NCBI GenBank assembly: GCA_020024475.1
Contig: JAHHTS010000014.1
Span: 1-39,389 of the forward strand
Length of the DNA: 39,389 bases
Reading direction: 5' to 3'
Source: Oscillospiraceae bacterium
Lineage (GTDB): Bacteria > Bacillota > Clostridia > Oscillospirales > Ruminococcaceae
Shown one piece after another: positions 1 to 7,707 of this stretch; within the stretch, counting starts at the first letter, position 1, and every line of letters starts with the position of its first letter. The notes under the pieces were generated by a model, which saw only the letters and a program-made list of their open reading frames with translations, had not been told where the DNA came from and did not search any database. The position numbers and the translations under genes were made by a program.

Positions 1-89
1 GCAAAGTGTATTTATTGGGTTAAACTCTAGAAATATGCGAAGACTCATATCATCGTATGACAATATATTGATTTTGCAATAATGATAGA

Positions 90-137
90 ATTTAACTAAA
101 AACAAAACTGACTTCATTTTTCAAATGAAGTCAGTTT
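90..137 (-). terminator. Rho-independent terminator of the DUF362 gene
   Basis: A perfect 15-bp inverted repeat (105-119 with 123-137, three-base loop) is followed on the minus strand by a T-rich tract read from bases 104 down to about 90. It lies about 90 bases past the stop of the DUF362 gene. Bases 1-104 hold no gene that I can support. Confidence 0.8.
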
Positions 138-226
138 ACTGCTTAAATTGAATATTTCTATCACTAGCTGCTTTTTTGTACTGTTTGCACAAAATTGGGC
201 TCCGGTATTGAATAGGCGCTTTTTAA

Positions 227-1096
227 TTATTCAATTTCAATTAGTTCATAATCTCGGCTACCATAGCCAAGTTTAGCGGCGGCTTCTATTATCAAAATAC
301 CGTTTCTACTTTCTATTCGTTCAATTAAATGTTGTTGACCAGGATCATCTTTTGCTGCATATACTAGATCTATACAAGCTTGATCTATGGCGATAGGGTC
401 GACAGATGCAAGTATTCCAATGTCTTTCATACATGGATCTTCGGCATTATATACGCAATCGCAGTCAACAGACATATTTTTCATAACATTGATATATGCA
501 ATATTATCCCCAAAGTATTCAACGATACTTCCAGCGGCATCAGCCATTGACTCTAGAAATTTATCATGGTCTCCAGTCCAAATTTCATCAGGGGCGCCTG
601 AACCATGTATATATGCTTTACCATATGATGAGGCTATTCCGATAGAAAGTTGTTTTAATGCACCACCATAACCACCCATAGGGTGGCCTTTAAAGTGTGA
701 TAAGACAAGCATACTATCGTAGTTAGCAATATTTTTACCAACATAATTTTTACTTATTTGTTTATATTTTTTTATATCTAAGACTATATCAGGCCCTTCA
801 GCATCTAAGATATCTACTGGATACATCTCACTCCAACCATGATATTTAATAAGTTCTTTGTGTTTTTCAGTCGTATTACGAAATCCGTCATAAGCTGTGT
901 TAGACTCTACAATTGTGCCACCAATATTATCTATAAGAGATTTCCAAAATGCAGGGCGCAGGAAATTTTGATTTCCTTTTTCGCCACTATGAATTTTAAG
1001 TGCTACTTTGCCTGGAAGATTTTTGCCAAGTTTTTTATAGAGTTCAAGAACTTTTTCAGGTGAAACTGTTTTGCTAAAATAAACTTTAGATTTCAT
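227..1096 (-). CDS. DUF362 family protein
   Basis: The 289-residue product matches the DUF362 family, often annotated as uncharacterised Fe-S centre proteins. The visible family signatures are the glycine-rich stretch SHFKGHPMGGYGGALKQLS near residues 133-151 and a C-terminal segment with CDCVYNAEDPC followed by DIGILASVDPIAIDQA. No classical 4Fe-4S ferredoxin motif (CxxCxxCxxxC) is present, so this is the single-domain version; the CDC...C cysteines could hold a metal, which is inference. There is no signal peptide or membrane segment, so it is probably cytosolic. The start is supported by AAAAGGAG seven bases upstream of the ATG. It is transcribed alone, with its own promoter and terminator. 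The biochemical role of the family is not established and I assign none. Confidence 0.85.
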   Translation of the reverse strand: MKSKVYFSKTVSPEKVLELYKKLGKNLPGKVALKIHSGEKGNQNFLRPAFWKSLIDNIGGTIVESNTAYDGFRNTTEKHKELIKYHGWSEMYPVDILDAEGPDIVLDIKKYKQISKNYVGKNIANYDSMLVLSHFKGHPMGGYGGALKQLSIGIASSYGKAYIHGSGAPDEIWTGDHDKFLESMADAAGSIVEYFGDNIAYINVMKNMSVDCDCVYNAEDPCMKDIGILASVDPIAIDQACIDLVYAAKDDPGQQHLIERIESRNGILIIEAAAKLGYGSRDYELIEIE

Positions 1097-1146
1097 AATT
1101 TTCTCCTTTTGTAATGAGTAGTGTATTATTTTCTTTAAGTGGTTAT

Positions 1147-1176
1147 ATTATACAATATCATATCATCATATTACAA
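1147..1176 (-). promoter_or_regulatory. Sigma-A-type promoter for the DUF362 gene
   Basis: On the minus strand TTGTAA (1176-1171) is followed after 18 bp by TATAAT (1152-1147), about 50 bases before the DUF362 start. The -10 is perfect and the -35 is weaker. Confidence 0.5.
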
Positions 1177-1210
1177 TAATAACAATACTATCATAAAAAT
1201 ATTATTTCAA

Positions 1211-1241
1211 CATAAAAAAAGCCGTGGAAAACCACGGCTTT
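1211..1241 (-). terminator. Terminator of the rpsF-ssb-rpsR operon
   Basis: AAAGCCGTGG (1218-1227) pairs with CCACGGCTTT (1232-1241) across a four-base loop. On the minus strand it continues into seven T residues. It starts 11 bases after the rpsR stop codon. Confidence 0.9.
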
Positions 1242-1252
1242 AACTAATTTAA

Positions 1253-1510
1253 TTAGTTGTTTGTGTATGGAAGCAAAGCAACATGACGAGCTCTTTTAAT
1301 AGCTGTTGTCAATTCTCTCTGGTGTTGAGCACATGTGCCAGTAACACGTCTAGGAACAATTTTGCCTCTTTCAGTGATGTATTTTCTTAATTTAGCTACA
1401 TCTTTGTAATCAATTGTTTCAGCTTTATCTACACAGAAGCTGCAAACTTTTTTACGGCTTGTGCGTCTTGCTGGACGACCGCCTTTAAATTCTCTTTCAT
1501 TTCTTTCCAT
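1253..1510 (-). CDS. rpsR: Ribosomal protein bS18
   Basis: bS18 is a 30S subunit protein that binds the platform of 16S rRNA as a partner of bS6. The 85-residue product has the usual basic N-terminus, the conserved core with DYKDVAKLRKYITERGKIVPRRVTGTCAQHQRELTTAIKRAR in essence (residues about 34-75), and the conserved LLPY end. It keeps the CxxC pair (CSFC, residues 23-26) and a third cysteine in TGTC, the pattern of S18 forms that can hold a metal. The ATG is preceded by AAAGGAGA. It is the last gene of the rpsF-ssb-rpsR operon, 24 bases after ssb, and is directly followed by the operon terminator. Identification is secure. Confidence 0.97.
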   Translation of the reverse strand: MERNEREFKGGRPARRTSRKKVCSFCVDKAETIDYKDVAKLRKYITERGKIVPRRVTGTCAQHQRELTTAIKRARHVALLPYTNN

Positions 1511-1534
1511 GATAGAAACTCTCCTTTACTTAAA

Positions 1535-2005
1535 CTAAAACGGTAAATCTCCGTCGTCTGCTGAGACTGTAGAGAAACCATCCAAATCTCCGGTGGAGAA
1601 AGTGGATGTAGGGAAATTGTTTTCTGCTTGTCTAGGACTTGACTGTGAAAAGTCAGATGAGTAGTTGGATGTACCCTGTGAAGAACCTTTGCTTTCAGCA
1701 AAATAAGCGTTGTTAACTACAACATCGAACGATGTTCGGTTCTTTCCGGTTTCTTTGTCTGTAAATGTACTAGTTTGGATTGAACCATTAAGGCCAATCA
1801 TATTGCCTTTTCTGAAATATCTTGAAATGAATTCAGCAGTTTGGCGCCAAGCAACACAGTTAATAAAATCAGCCTGCCTTTCACCGTTAGCATTAGAAAA
1901 CTGACGATTAACAGCTACAGAAAATCTACACATGCTTATACCGCTAGGTGTTTTACGAATTTCAGGATCGGCAGTAAGCCTGCCCATTAAACATACAACA
2001 TTCAT
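1535..2005 (-). CDS. ssb: Single-stranded DNA-binding protein
   Basis: SSB coats single-stranded DNA during replication, repair and recombination and recruits partners through its C-terminal tip. The 156-residue protein begins with the typical MNVVCLMGRLTADPEIR and has an OB fold over roughly residues 1-105, including FINCVAWRQTAEFI and the NRTSFDVVV strand. A serine/glycine/glutamine-rich flexible linker follows, and the acidic tail DDGDLPF is the partner-binding tip. Length is normal for a Firmicute SSB. It sits between rpsF and rpsR, the usual Firmicute arrangement, 18 bases downstream of rpsF, and has an AAAGGAT ribosome binding site. It is presumably expressed from the rpsF promoter. Confidence 0.97.
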   Translation of the reverse strand: MNVVCLMGRLTADPEIRKTPSGISMCRFSVAVNRQFSNANGERQADFINCVAWRQTAEFISRYFRKGNMIGLNGSIQTSTFTDKETGKNRTSFDVVVNNAYFAESKGSSQGTSNYSSDFSQSSPRQAENNFPTSTFSTGDLDGFSTVSADDGDLPF

Positions 2006-2023
2006 TTTATAAATCCTTTCAAA

Positions 2024-2302
2024 TTACAGAGCGATGATCATTGTGCGCAAAAGACCTTCTGTGATCTTGAAAACACGATCAAGTTCTGCAGGGAAAGCAG
2101 CTTCACTTTCAAAAGTGAACAAAACATAGTAACCTTCTGATTCTTTGTTGATGAGATAAGCAAGTTTTCTTTTGCCCCATTCATCAACTGAAAGAAGAGT
2201 ACCGTTAGCTGAGATGAGGTCTGTGAATTTAGCGATAAGACCTTTGATAGCTTCTTCATCTTGTTTTGTGCTGATAACAACCATTGATTCATATTTCTGC
2301 AT
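2024..2302 (-). CDS. rpsF: Ribosomal protein bS6
   Basis: bS6 is a 30S platform protein that pairs with bS18. I place the start at the ATG at 2302 (MQKYESMVVISTKQDEE), giving 92 residues, the usual length. The longer frame reaching to 2353 has no ribosome binding site, whereas TAAGGAGG lies seven bases before the chosen ATG. The ferredoxin-like fold is recognisable from YESMVVIS near the start, DEWGKRKLAYLINKESEGYYVLFTFE in the middle and RTMIIAL at the end. First gene of rpsF-ssb-rpsR, with a consensus promoter and an approximately 70-base leader that can form two hairpins. Confidence 0.96.
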   Translation of the reverse strand: MQKYESMVVISTKQDEEAIKGLIAKFTDLISANGTLLSVDEWGKRKLAYLINKESEGYYVLFTFESEAAFPAELDRVFKITEGLLRTMIIAL

Positions 2303-2327
2303 GATAATTACCTCCTTATGGACTTTT

Positions 2328-2374
2328 GTGGCCCTGCCACTTTGACAGAGCAAGGATATGTCGAATTACGACAT
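2328..2374 (-). promoter_or_regulatory. Structured 5' leader of rpsF-ssb-rpsR
   Basis: The leader between the predicted start of transcription (about 2374) and the rpsF ribosome binding site contains two small hairpins: ATGTCG/CGACAT (2358-2363 with 2369-2374) and GTGGC/GCCAC (2328-2332 with 2336-2340). Many bacteria control this operon with an S6:S18-binding leader. I could not match the CCG-containing motif of that RNA here, so an S6:S18 site is only a possibility. Confidence 0.35.
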
Positions 2375-2380
2375 CGATTT

Positions 2381-2409
2381 ATTATATCAGTTATTTGTAT
2401 TTTAGTCAA
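2381..2409 (-). promoter_or_regulatory. Sigma-A promoter of rpsF-ssb-rpsR
   Basis: TTGACT (2409-2404) and TATAAT (2386-2381) on the minus strand are separated by exactly 17 bp. Transcription should start near 2374, some 70 bases before the rpsF ATG. Confidence 0.85.
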
Positions 2410-2433
2410 GATAATAATTTCATAACACTAATT

Positions 2434-2463
2434 AAAAAATTAATACAAAGGTATTAATTTTTT
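2434..2463 (-). terminator. AT-only hairpin after the RING-like gene
   Basis: A 13-bp inverted repeat (2434-2446 with 2451-2463, four-base loop) is almost all A/T, and its distal arm ends in six T on the minus strand. It could end the upstream gene transcript before the rpsF promoter, but the stem is weak. Confidence 0.45.
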
Positions 2464-2498
2464 TCTTTGCATATGAATAGTTTGAATAATCGATTATA

Positions 2499-3419
2499 CT
2501 AAAACATAAACATTGTTATTATATAAAATACTGCAAATATAGAAGTTATTATAAGACCAACTTTGCTTGGACCAGATTGCTCCACAACATTACGATAATA
2601 GGCTTCTTGATTTGGTGCTTCTTCACGCATTTTTTTCAGATTCTTGATTGTTTCCTTCTTATATAAAGGAGTAGCTATAAATCCAATAATGACACCCAAT
2701 AATATAATTATAATAGACATAAAATTAGCAACTGTTTCGATCCCTGTAAACATTAATGGTGATGATGCAGGAAGTTGACCTCGTTGAACCGCAATTATTA
2801 TGATTGCAGGGATATTAAAAATAAAATTTATAAGAGCCGCACCTATGGCAAATTTCCACATTTTTCTGAATAGAAGCCACAGAGGTGTAAAAAGAAAAGC
2901 AGTCCAGTTGAATGGATGGTAATTTGGGTTAGAAACCATTTTTTTGAATTTGTAGATATAATATTGTGCGTTTGGGCCAATATATACAGCTATATCTTTG
3001 ATAGGAACACCATCTATTTCCCCAGCTAATTCACGGTCAATTCTTTCACGAAGTGCAACATTTTGAATATCGAATAGAGAACCACCATATACATCTATTT
3101 TTGTTTGACCAGGACCATTATATGACTGTATAGCTTCATTGCTTGGTGCAAGTGCATTACCGCAATTCTCACAAAACATAGTATCTTTGGGCATTATGTT
3201 TCCACAATTTTGACATTTTATAGAATTGTGGTCTAACTCATTTATAACTGGTTTCCATTCAAAAACTTCTGAATGTTTATCTTTATTTACACAATGTCCA
3301 AGTTCATTCCAACATTCTCGGTGATGAGGTGTGCCACATTCAGGACAAACAACAATATCACTTTCTGTATTGAAAGGTTTACCACAAACATCGCAGACTT
3401 GATTTTCGTAATAAAACAT
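2499..3419 (-). CDS. RING-like zinc finger membrane protein (DUF2628-like)
   Basis: A 306-residue protein of unknown role. Residues 9-43 have a RING-type cysteine/histidine pattern (C9, C12, C25, C28, H33, C36, C43), like the prokaryotic RING finger family. A second zinc ribbon follows with C69, C72, C83 and C86 (CQNCG...CENCG). After a soluble stretch the C-terminal half is membranous and resembles DUF2628: a hydrophobic segment near 170-182, then helices at about 190-213, 226-254 and 287-306. The zinc fingers are probably cytosolic. Start supported by TAGGAGAGATAT before the ATG. It is monocistronic and divergent from prfB. Prokaryotic RING fingers have no proven ligase role, and no ubiquitin-like gene is nearby, so I assign none; a scaffold or sensor anchored at the membrane is a guess. 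Confidence 0.75.
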   Translation of the reverse strand: MFYYENQVCDVCGKPFNTESDIVVCPECGTPHHRECWNELGHCVNKDKHSEVFEWKPVINELDHNSIKCQNCGNIMPKDTMFCENCGNALAPSNEAIQSYNGPGQTKIDVYGGSLFDIQNVALRERIDRELAGEIDGVPIKDIAVYIGPNAQYYIYKFKKMVSNPNYHPFNWTAFLFTPLWLLFRKMWKFAIGAALINFIFNIPAIIIIAVQRGQLPASSPLMFTGIETVANFMSIIIILLGVIIGFIATPLYKKETIKNLKKMREEAPNQEAYYRNVVEQSGPSKVGLIITSIFAVFYIITMFMF

Positions 3420-3460
3420 ATATCTCTCCTATTTTGGTGAAGTTTATTGCATTAAATTAT

Positions 3461-3489
3461 ATTATACAAAAATTATATATATATGTAAA
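3461..3489 (-). promoter_or_regulatory. Promoter of the RING-like gene
   Basis: On the minus strand TTTACA (3489-3484) and TATAAT (3466-3461) are separated by 17 bp. A divergent TATAAT for prfB (3498-3503, plus strand) lies only nine bases beyond the -35, so the two promoters overlap. Confidence 0.7.
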
Positions 3490-3530
3490 ATTATAAGTAT
3501 AATAAATAAATGTGAAATATTGGGGTAAAT

Positions 3531-4652
3531 ATGATTTTAATTGATGATTATAAAAGATTTTTGAGTAATATAAAGCCACAGATTGAAGAACTTGAGAAAA
3601 GTATAGGATATGAATCTCTTTTTGGTCAAATAGAAGAACTAGAGATGCATACACATCAGCCAGATTTTTGGAATAATCAAGAAAAATCCACAGAAATTTT
3701 TGCTAAGCTTAAAGTTTTAAAAGATAAAAAGAGTGGTATTGATGACATTAGAACAACATATTCAGATCTTGAAACAATGATAGAACTTTATATAGAGTTA
3801 GAAGATGAAGAAATGGAAGATGAAATTATAACCACTTCTGATTCTTTGAAGGAAAAAGTTGAACAACTTAGATTAACAACACTTCTCACTGGTGAGTATG
3901 ATGCAAATAACGCAATTATTACACTACATGCTGGAGCAGGAGGCACAGAAAGTCAGGATTGGTGCGAGATGCTATACAGAATGTATACTCGTTATTGTAC
4001 CAAAAAAGGTTATAAAACACAGACGATAGACTATCTCGAAGGTGATGAAGCTGGTATAAAATCAGTTTCATTTTCAGTTGAAGGAACGAATGCTTATGGC
4101 TTTTTGAAGGGCGAAAATGGTGTTCATCGTCTTGTAAGAATATCTCCTTTTGATTCATCTGGACGTCGTCATACATCTTTTGCATCATGCGAAGTAATGC
4201 CTGAAATTGAAAATGATACAGATATTGTTATTCGTGATGAGGATATTAAAATGGATGTTTTTCGTTCATCAGGTGCTGGTGGACAGCACGTTAATAAAAC
4301 ATCATCAGCGGTTAGGCTCACACATATTCCTACCGGCATTGTAACCGCGTGTCAAAATGAGAGAAGTCAGTTTCAGAATAGAGATATGGCTATGAAAATG
4401 CTAAAAGCTAAATTAGCACAAATCAAAGAACGAGAACATCTTGAAAAAATTGAAGATATAAAAGGAGTACAAAAAGAAATTGCTTGGGGTAGCCAAATTA
4501 GAAGCTATGTATTTATGCCATATACTTTGGTGAAGGATCATCGCACAGGTTATGAAGATGCTCGTGTTGATATGGTTATGGATGGAAATATTCAAGGATT
4601 TCTTAATGCATATTTGTCAGCTGCAAGTAATGGAGAACTTGAAGATAAATAA
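3531..4652 (+). CDS. prfB: Peptide chain release factor 2
   Basis: RF2 recognises UGA and UAA stop codons and releases the finished peptide. The 373-residue protein has the coiled N-terminal domain, the PCRF region, the SPF codon-recognition tripeptide in RISPFDSSGRRHTSFAS, and the catalytic GGQ loop in SSGAGGQHVNKTSSAVRL (residues about 247-264). Usually prfB needs a programmed +1 shift at CUU UGA near codon 25. Here the frame is open through that region, which reads CTT TTT GGT with no UGA, so autoregulation by frameshifting seems absent. The ATG at 3531 has only a weak GGGG upstream. The N-terminus (MILIDDYKRFLSNIKPQIEEL) aligns with usual RF2 starts. Monocistronic; no strong terminator before the next promoter. 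Confidence 0.95.
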   Translation: MILIDDYKRFLSNIKPQIEELEKSIGYESLFGQIEELEMHTHQPDFWNNQEKSTEIFAKLKVLKDKKSGIDDIRTTYSDLETMIELYIELEDEEMEDEIITTSDSLKEKVEQLRLTTLLTGEYDANNAIITLHAGAGGTESQDWCEMLYRMYTRYCTKKGYKTQTIDYLEGDEAGIKSVSFSVEGTNAYGFLKGENGVHRLVRISPFDSSGRRHTSFASCEVMPEIENDTDIVIRDEDIKMDVFRSSGAGGQHVNKTSSAVRLTHIPTGIVTACQNERSQFQNRDMAMKMLKAKLAQIKEREHLEKIEDIKGVQKEIAWGSQIRSYVFMPYTLVKDHRTGYEDARVDMVMDGNIQGFLNAYLSAASNGELEDK

Positions 4653-4714
4653 ATGAAAACAATAGAGTATTTATCATAAAATGTTTTTAGATAGAGTGGC
4701 ATCTTTCACTTTAC

Positions 4715-4743
4715 TTGACTAAGATTTACTTAAGTAGTATAGT
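4715..4743 (+). promoter_or_regulatory. Sigma-A promoter for the nitroreductase gene
   Basis: TTGACT (4715-4720) and TATAGT (4738-4743) are separated by 17 bp, about 60 bases before the start codon. Confidence 0.75.
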
Positions 4744-4806
4744 ATGAAATATGGAATGTTAATAAGAAAATAGTTAAAAATAATCAATAAAATAAAGGAG
4801 AATATT

Positions 4807-5298
4807 ATGGAATTAGAAAAAATAATACTTTCAAGAAAATCATGTCGAGAATATAAAGATATTCCGGTAGAAGAAGAAAAACTTGAAAAAGTTATCACAT
4901 CAGGTTCACTTACACCATTGGGTTTGCCAAAAATGTGTACTCCAGTTTTAACTGTTGTTACCGATAAAGTTGTTCTCAAAACCCTTGAAGGTATTTATGA
5001 TGTACCAGCCTTGATAATAGTTTCATGTCCGCCTGCACCTGAATTTACACCAGGACTTGATCATCAGAATGCGGGATGCGTCGTTGAAATGATGGCACTT
5101 CAGGCAACAGAACTTGGACTTGGTAGTATATATCTTTATGGTGTAACTTCTAAAATTTCTTCAGATGCAGAAAAAATGAAATCTTTAGGTATCCCTGAAG
5201 GCTACTATCCACTTGCAGCACTTGGCGTAGGATATGGAGTAGAAGATGTTTCGGTGTGCAAAGAATTTGTTGCAAAACTTAAAGTAAATAAAATTTAA
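4807..5298 (+). CDS. Nitroreductase family protein
   Basis: A 163-residue flavoenzyme of the nitroreductase fold, expected to bind FMN and use NAD(P)H on an unidentified substrate. The family start MELEKIILSRKSCREYKD contains the conserved RxSxRxY-type phosphate-binding motif for FMN. The C-terminal part shows the helix AGCVVEMMALQATELGLGS and the core GYYPLAALGVGYG. It is shorter than typical 200-residue members, like many small Clostridial versions. AAAGGAG precedes the ATG. It has its own promoter and probably stands alone. Substrate cannot be deduced from the neighbourhood. Confidence 0.85.
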   Translation: MELEKIILSRKSCREYKDIPVEEEKLEKVITSGSLTPLGLPKMCTPVLTVVTDKVVLKTLEGIYDVPALIIVSCPPAPEFTPGLDHQNAGCVVEMMALQATELGLGSIYLYGVTSKISSDAEKMKSLGIPEGYYPLAALGVGYGVEDVSVCKEFVAKLKVNKI

Positions 5299-5351
5299 TA
5301 TAAATAAAATTTTATTATTTGATATAATGCCTATATATGGAGATTTATGTT

Positions 5352-5756
5352 ATGGATTATAGAAAAAGCTATAAAGGTTTTGTTTTATGGATGATTTTCT
5401 TTTTAGCAAGTTGTTTTTTAACAACATTTTTTAATAATGTGAATCAAAATTTCATTTTTAGGCTTTTATTAAATATATGTACAATATCAATAGCTATTTT
5501 GACATATGTAATTTATAAGACAGAATATGTGTACTGGTATACTGGAATAACATATGAAGAAGCAAAAGAAGCAGGAAAAGAAAGAAGAAAAAAGTTTGCT
5601 TATAGCCACCTAAAAGTTTTTTTATGGTTTGCAGTAGCTTATTTTCTTGTTTCGATAATTACATATTTTTTGAATATTACATATATTGTAGATTTGACTT
5701 TTGTGTTTTTTGGAATGATAGGATTAGCCGTATATACAATAAAATTTAAATTATAA
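5352..5756 (+). CDS. Small four-helix membrane protein, unknown function
   Basis: I do not recognise the family. The 134-residue product starts at the ATG at 5352 (MDYRKSYKGF), nine bases after GGAGA. The upstream in-frame ATG at 5337 overlaps that ribosome binding site and is unlikely. Four hydrophobic segments are visible at about residues 9-27, 34-55, 87-107 and 110-130. Between helices 2 and 3 lies a charged cytosolic-type loop rich in lysine and glutamate (EEAKEAGKERRKK). TATAAT at 5323 may be its -10. It converges on the DnaC-like gene through a shared terminator. Confidence 0.65.
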   Translation: MDYRKSYKGFVLWMIFFLASCFLTTFFNNVNQNFIFRLLLNICTISIAILTYVIYKTEYVYWYTGITYEEAKEAGKERRKKFAYSHLKVFLWFAVAYFLVSIITYFLNITYIVDLTFVFFGMIGLAVYTIKFKL

Positions 5757-5770
5757 ACAATTAAATTATA

Positions 5771-5807
5771 AATAAAAGGTGTAACTTTTTAAGTTACACC
5801 TTTTATT
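5771..5807. terminator. Bidirectional terminator between convergent genes
   Basis: A perfect 17-bp inverted repeat (5771-5787 with 5791-5807) with a three-base loop and A/T-rich flanks on both sides. It separates the four-helix membrane protein (plus) from the DnaC-like gene (minus) and touches the stop codon of the latter. Confidence 0.9.
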
Positions 5808-6774
5808 ATCGGTTTTTTAATATTCTTATATCTTCACCAACAAAATATAACCTTTGGCAGCTACCAAGAAGTCTTGATGAAATTTTCTCACCATATCTTT
5901 TTTGTAAGTTTCCTTGTGAAGAGATATTTGTTGTGTATATACAAGGTTTTCCGGTAATCATACGAGTATTTACAATATTGTATAGAACACTAAGTGAATA
6001 TTGAGTAAGGTTTTCAGCGCCTAAATCATCAAGAATGAAAAGGTCACAAGAAAGTATATCACTAATAACATCTTCATCTGTATATCTTGATTGTTCGATT
6101 TTATAAAAAAGACTTTGAGCTGATGAATACATAACTGTTCTACCATGCTGCATACAAACATTTGCTATAGAACATGCAAGATGAGTTTTACCTAGTCCAG
6201 CATTTCCAAGCATGAGAATACTTTTATTTGGTATAGAAAAATTATATGCATAAGCAGTACAATAGTCATATATGTTTTTCATCATGTCAAAAGGTACTAT
6301 CATAGTTCCATTTGGAAGTTCTTTTGCCTTCTTTGAATAGAAATCTAAATTAAACTCTTCAAAACTTGATTTAGGGGCGGGAGATAGTGTTGTTAGAAAT
6401 TTTTGTCTTTGCTTTACAATCTCTTCTTTCATACACTGGCAGGCCTTGCCATTTACAAATCCTGTATCTTTACATATAGGACATAAATATTCCATTTCTA
6501 AATCTTTTTTAGTAAATCCATTAGCCAACAGCAGTGCAGTTCTGAGTTTATCAAGCTCGTCCATTTTTTTTCTTATAGCATCTGCTTCATCGTTATTTTT
6601 TTTTATAGTAGCGATTGCGTAACTTGCTCCAAGATTCGTTATCTCATCAGTTATTTCACTTACTTGCGGTACTACCTTATTTATTTCTTCTTGCTTTTCG
6701 AAAAATTTCGCACGCATCATAAGTCTGCGATTTTCTAAGACAGAGTTTGCACCATTATAACTTTCTGTACTCAT
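5806..6774 (-). CDS. DnaC/DnaI-like helicase loader ATPase
   Basis: A 322-residue AAA+ protein of the DnaC/DnaI/IstB type, expected to help load the replicative helicase. The N-terminal third is helical and charged. A four-cysteine zinc site follows (C98, C101, C112, C114 in CPIC...CQC). The ATPase domain has Walker A GNAGLGKTH (190-198) and Walker B LFILDDLGAE (245-254), with an IYTTN sensor and an arginine-rich C-terminus containing SSRLL. No transposase is adjacent, so an IstB role is unlikely. It lies three bases after the DnaD-domain gene, and the pair resembles the DnaD/DnaI primosome arrangement of Firmicutes. A terminator follows directly. Confidence 0.88.
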   Translation of the reverse strand: MSTESYNGANSVLENRRLMMRAKFFEKQEEINKVVPQVSEITDEITNLGASYAIATIKKNNDEADAIRKKMDELDKLRTALLLANGFTKKDLEMEYLCPICKDTGFVNGKACQCMKEEIVKQRQKFLTTLSPAPKSSFEEFNLDFYSKKAKELPNGTMIVPFDMMKNIYDYCTAYAYNFSIPNKSILMLGNAGLGKTHLACSIANVCMQHGRTVMYSSAQSLFYKIEQSRYTDEDVISDILSCDLFILDDLGAENLTQYSLSVLYNIVNTRMITGKPCIYTTNISSQGNLQKRYGEKISSRLLGSCQRLYFVGEDIRILKNR

Positions 6775-6777
6775 ACA

Positions 6778-7665
6778 CTACTCTCCTTTTTCAAAAATAG
6801 GGATAATATTCATACCTTGTAAAATAACATCATCGTCAGGTGAGATGTTATTATTTTCGGATCTTGCAAAAGCAAAATCTTCTTGTATATCTTTTTCATT
6901 ACGATAACCTTTTTGTGACCACGACTTTAAAATACCGTTACAGTATCTTATTGTTGCTTTGTAACCAGCAGCTGTATATGCAGCTTTTATCATTTCGTTT
7001 GTCATTTCTAGTCTTTCAAACCAGGAATCAATGATACTTTTTTCGCTTGTTGTGAGTTTGTTTTCATCAAGAGAAAAAATTGTACATACATCTAGGTATG
7101 ATTTAGTCCTTTTCTCCATAAGGCGAATATGTTCATCTGCTTTTTCGGCAGATGTTATACCGTTTTTTTGAAAAAGATTTAAGATAACTTTTGCTGTATA
7201 AGCAGGTCCTTTTTGTATTGGTGCATAATACATTGCCAATACGAGTATGACTTCTACGGGAACATTATCCTGTATATAAAGATTTACAAATGCGTTTGTG
7301 CCTCTTTCATTTATAGCATGACCATAAATATGTTGAAGTTGGTTTACCATTACAGAAATTTCGGGGTGCTGATTAGAAATTTCCAAAATTTCCTGGGTGG
7401 AAAGAATCTTTTTCTTTTTAGGCTTTTCCTCTGCTTCGAAGTCGGCCAATATAAGACCTTTATCTGACCAAAACAGAAGACTAGATTGTACTGCAGCCAT
7501 TGTAATTTGTAAATTCTTAGAAATTTCCATTGGATCCGCAGTATTTTTATGAAGTGCGTAAAGAATAACTTTAAGATCATTATCTTTAGCCGTATATAAA
7601 TTTTCAAAAACAGCCATAGGAACACTTGGCCCTATGACTGCTTGTTTCAAAAGATGAAATTTCAT
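6778..7665 (-). CDS. DnaD-domain replication initiation protein
   Basis: A 295-residue protein of the DnaB/DnaD family, which remodels DNA and helps recruit the helicase loader in Firmicutes. The N-terminal 90 residues look like the winged-helix DnaD-N region (VILYALHKN, QSSLLFWSDKGLI). A lysine-rich linker (KPKKKK) follows, and then two helical DnaB_2-type repeats. The diagnostic C-terminal motif YCNGILKSWSQKGY is near residue 242. The ribosome binding site is poor: AAAAGG lies about 13 bases before the ATG. It is upstream of and nearly contiguous with the DnaC-like ATPase, which supports a joint role in primosome assembly. Confidence 0.87.
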   Translation of the reverse strand: MKFHLLKQAVIGPSVPMAVFENLYTAKDNDLKVILYALHKNTADPMEISKNLQITMAAVQSSLLFWSDKGLILADFEAEEKPKKKKILSTQEILEISNQHPEISVMVNQLQHIYGHAINERGTNAFVNLYIQDNVPVEVILVLAMYYAPIQKGPAYTAKVILNLFQKNGITSAEKADEHIRLMEKRTKSYLDVCTIFSLDENKLTTSEKSIIDSWFERLEMTNEMIKAAYTAAGYKATIRYCNGILKSWSQKGYRNEKDIQEDFAFARSENNNISPDDDVILQGMNIIPIFEKGE

Positions 7666-7707
7666 AATTTTTCTTTTACCTTTTGATATGTTAAATTGTA
7701 GTATAAA

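Noticed and set aside
3531..3620. Programmed frameshift in prfB
   Set aside because: I looked for CTTTGA and an upstream internal Shine-Dalgarno near codons 20-30; the frame is open without a stop codon.
5806..6774. Transposon IstB-type ATPase
   Set aside because: The ATPase domain alone would fit IstB, but there is no IstA transposase or terminal repeat, the protein has the N-terminal zinc site of loader proteins, and a DnaD-domain gene is its upstream neighbour.
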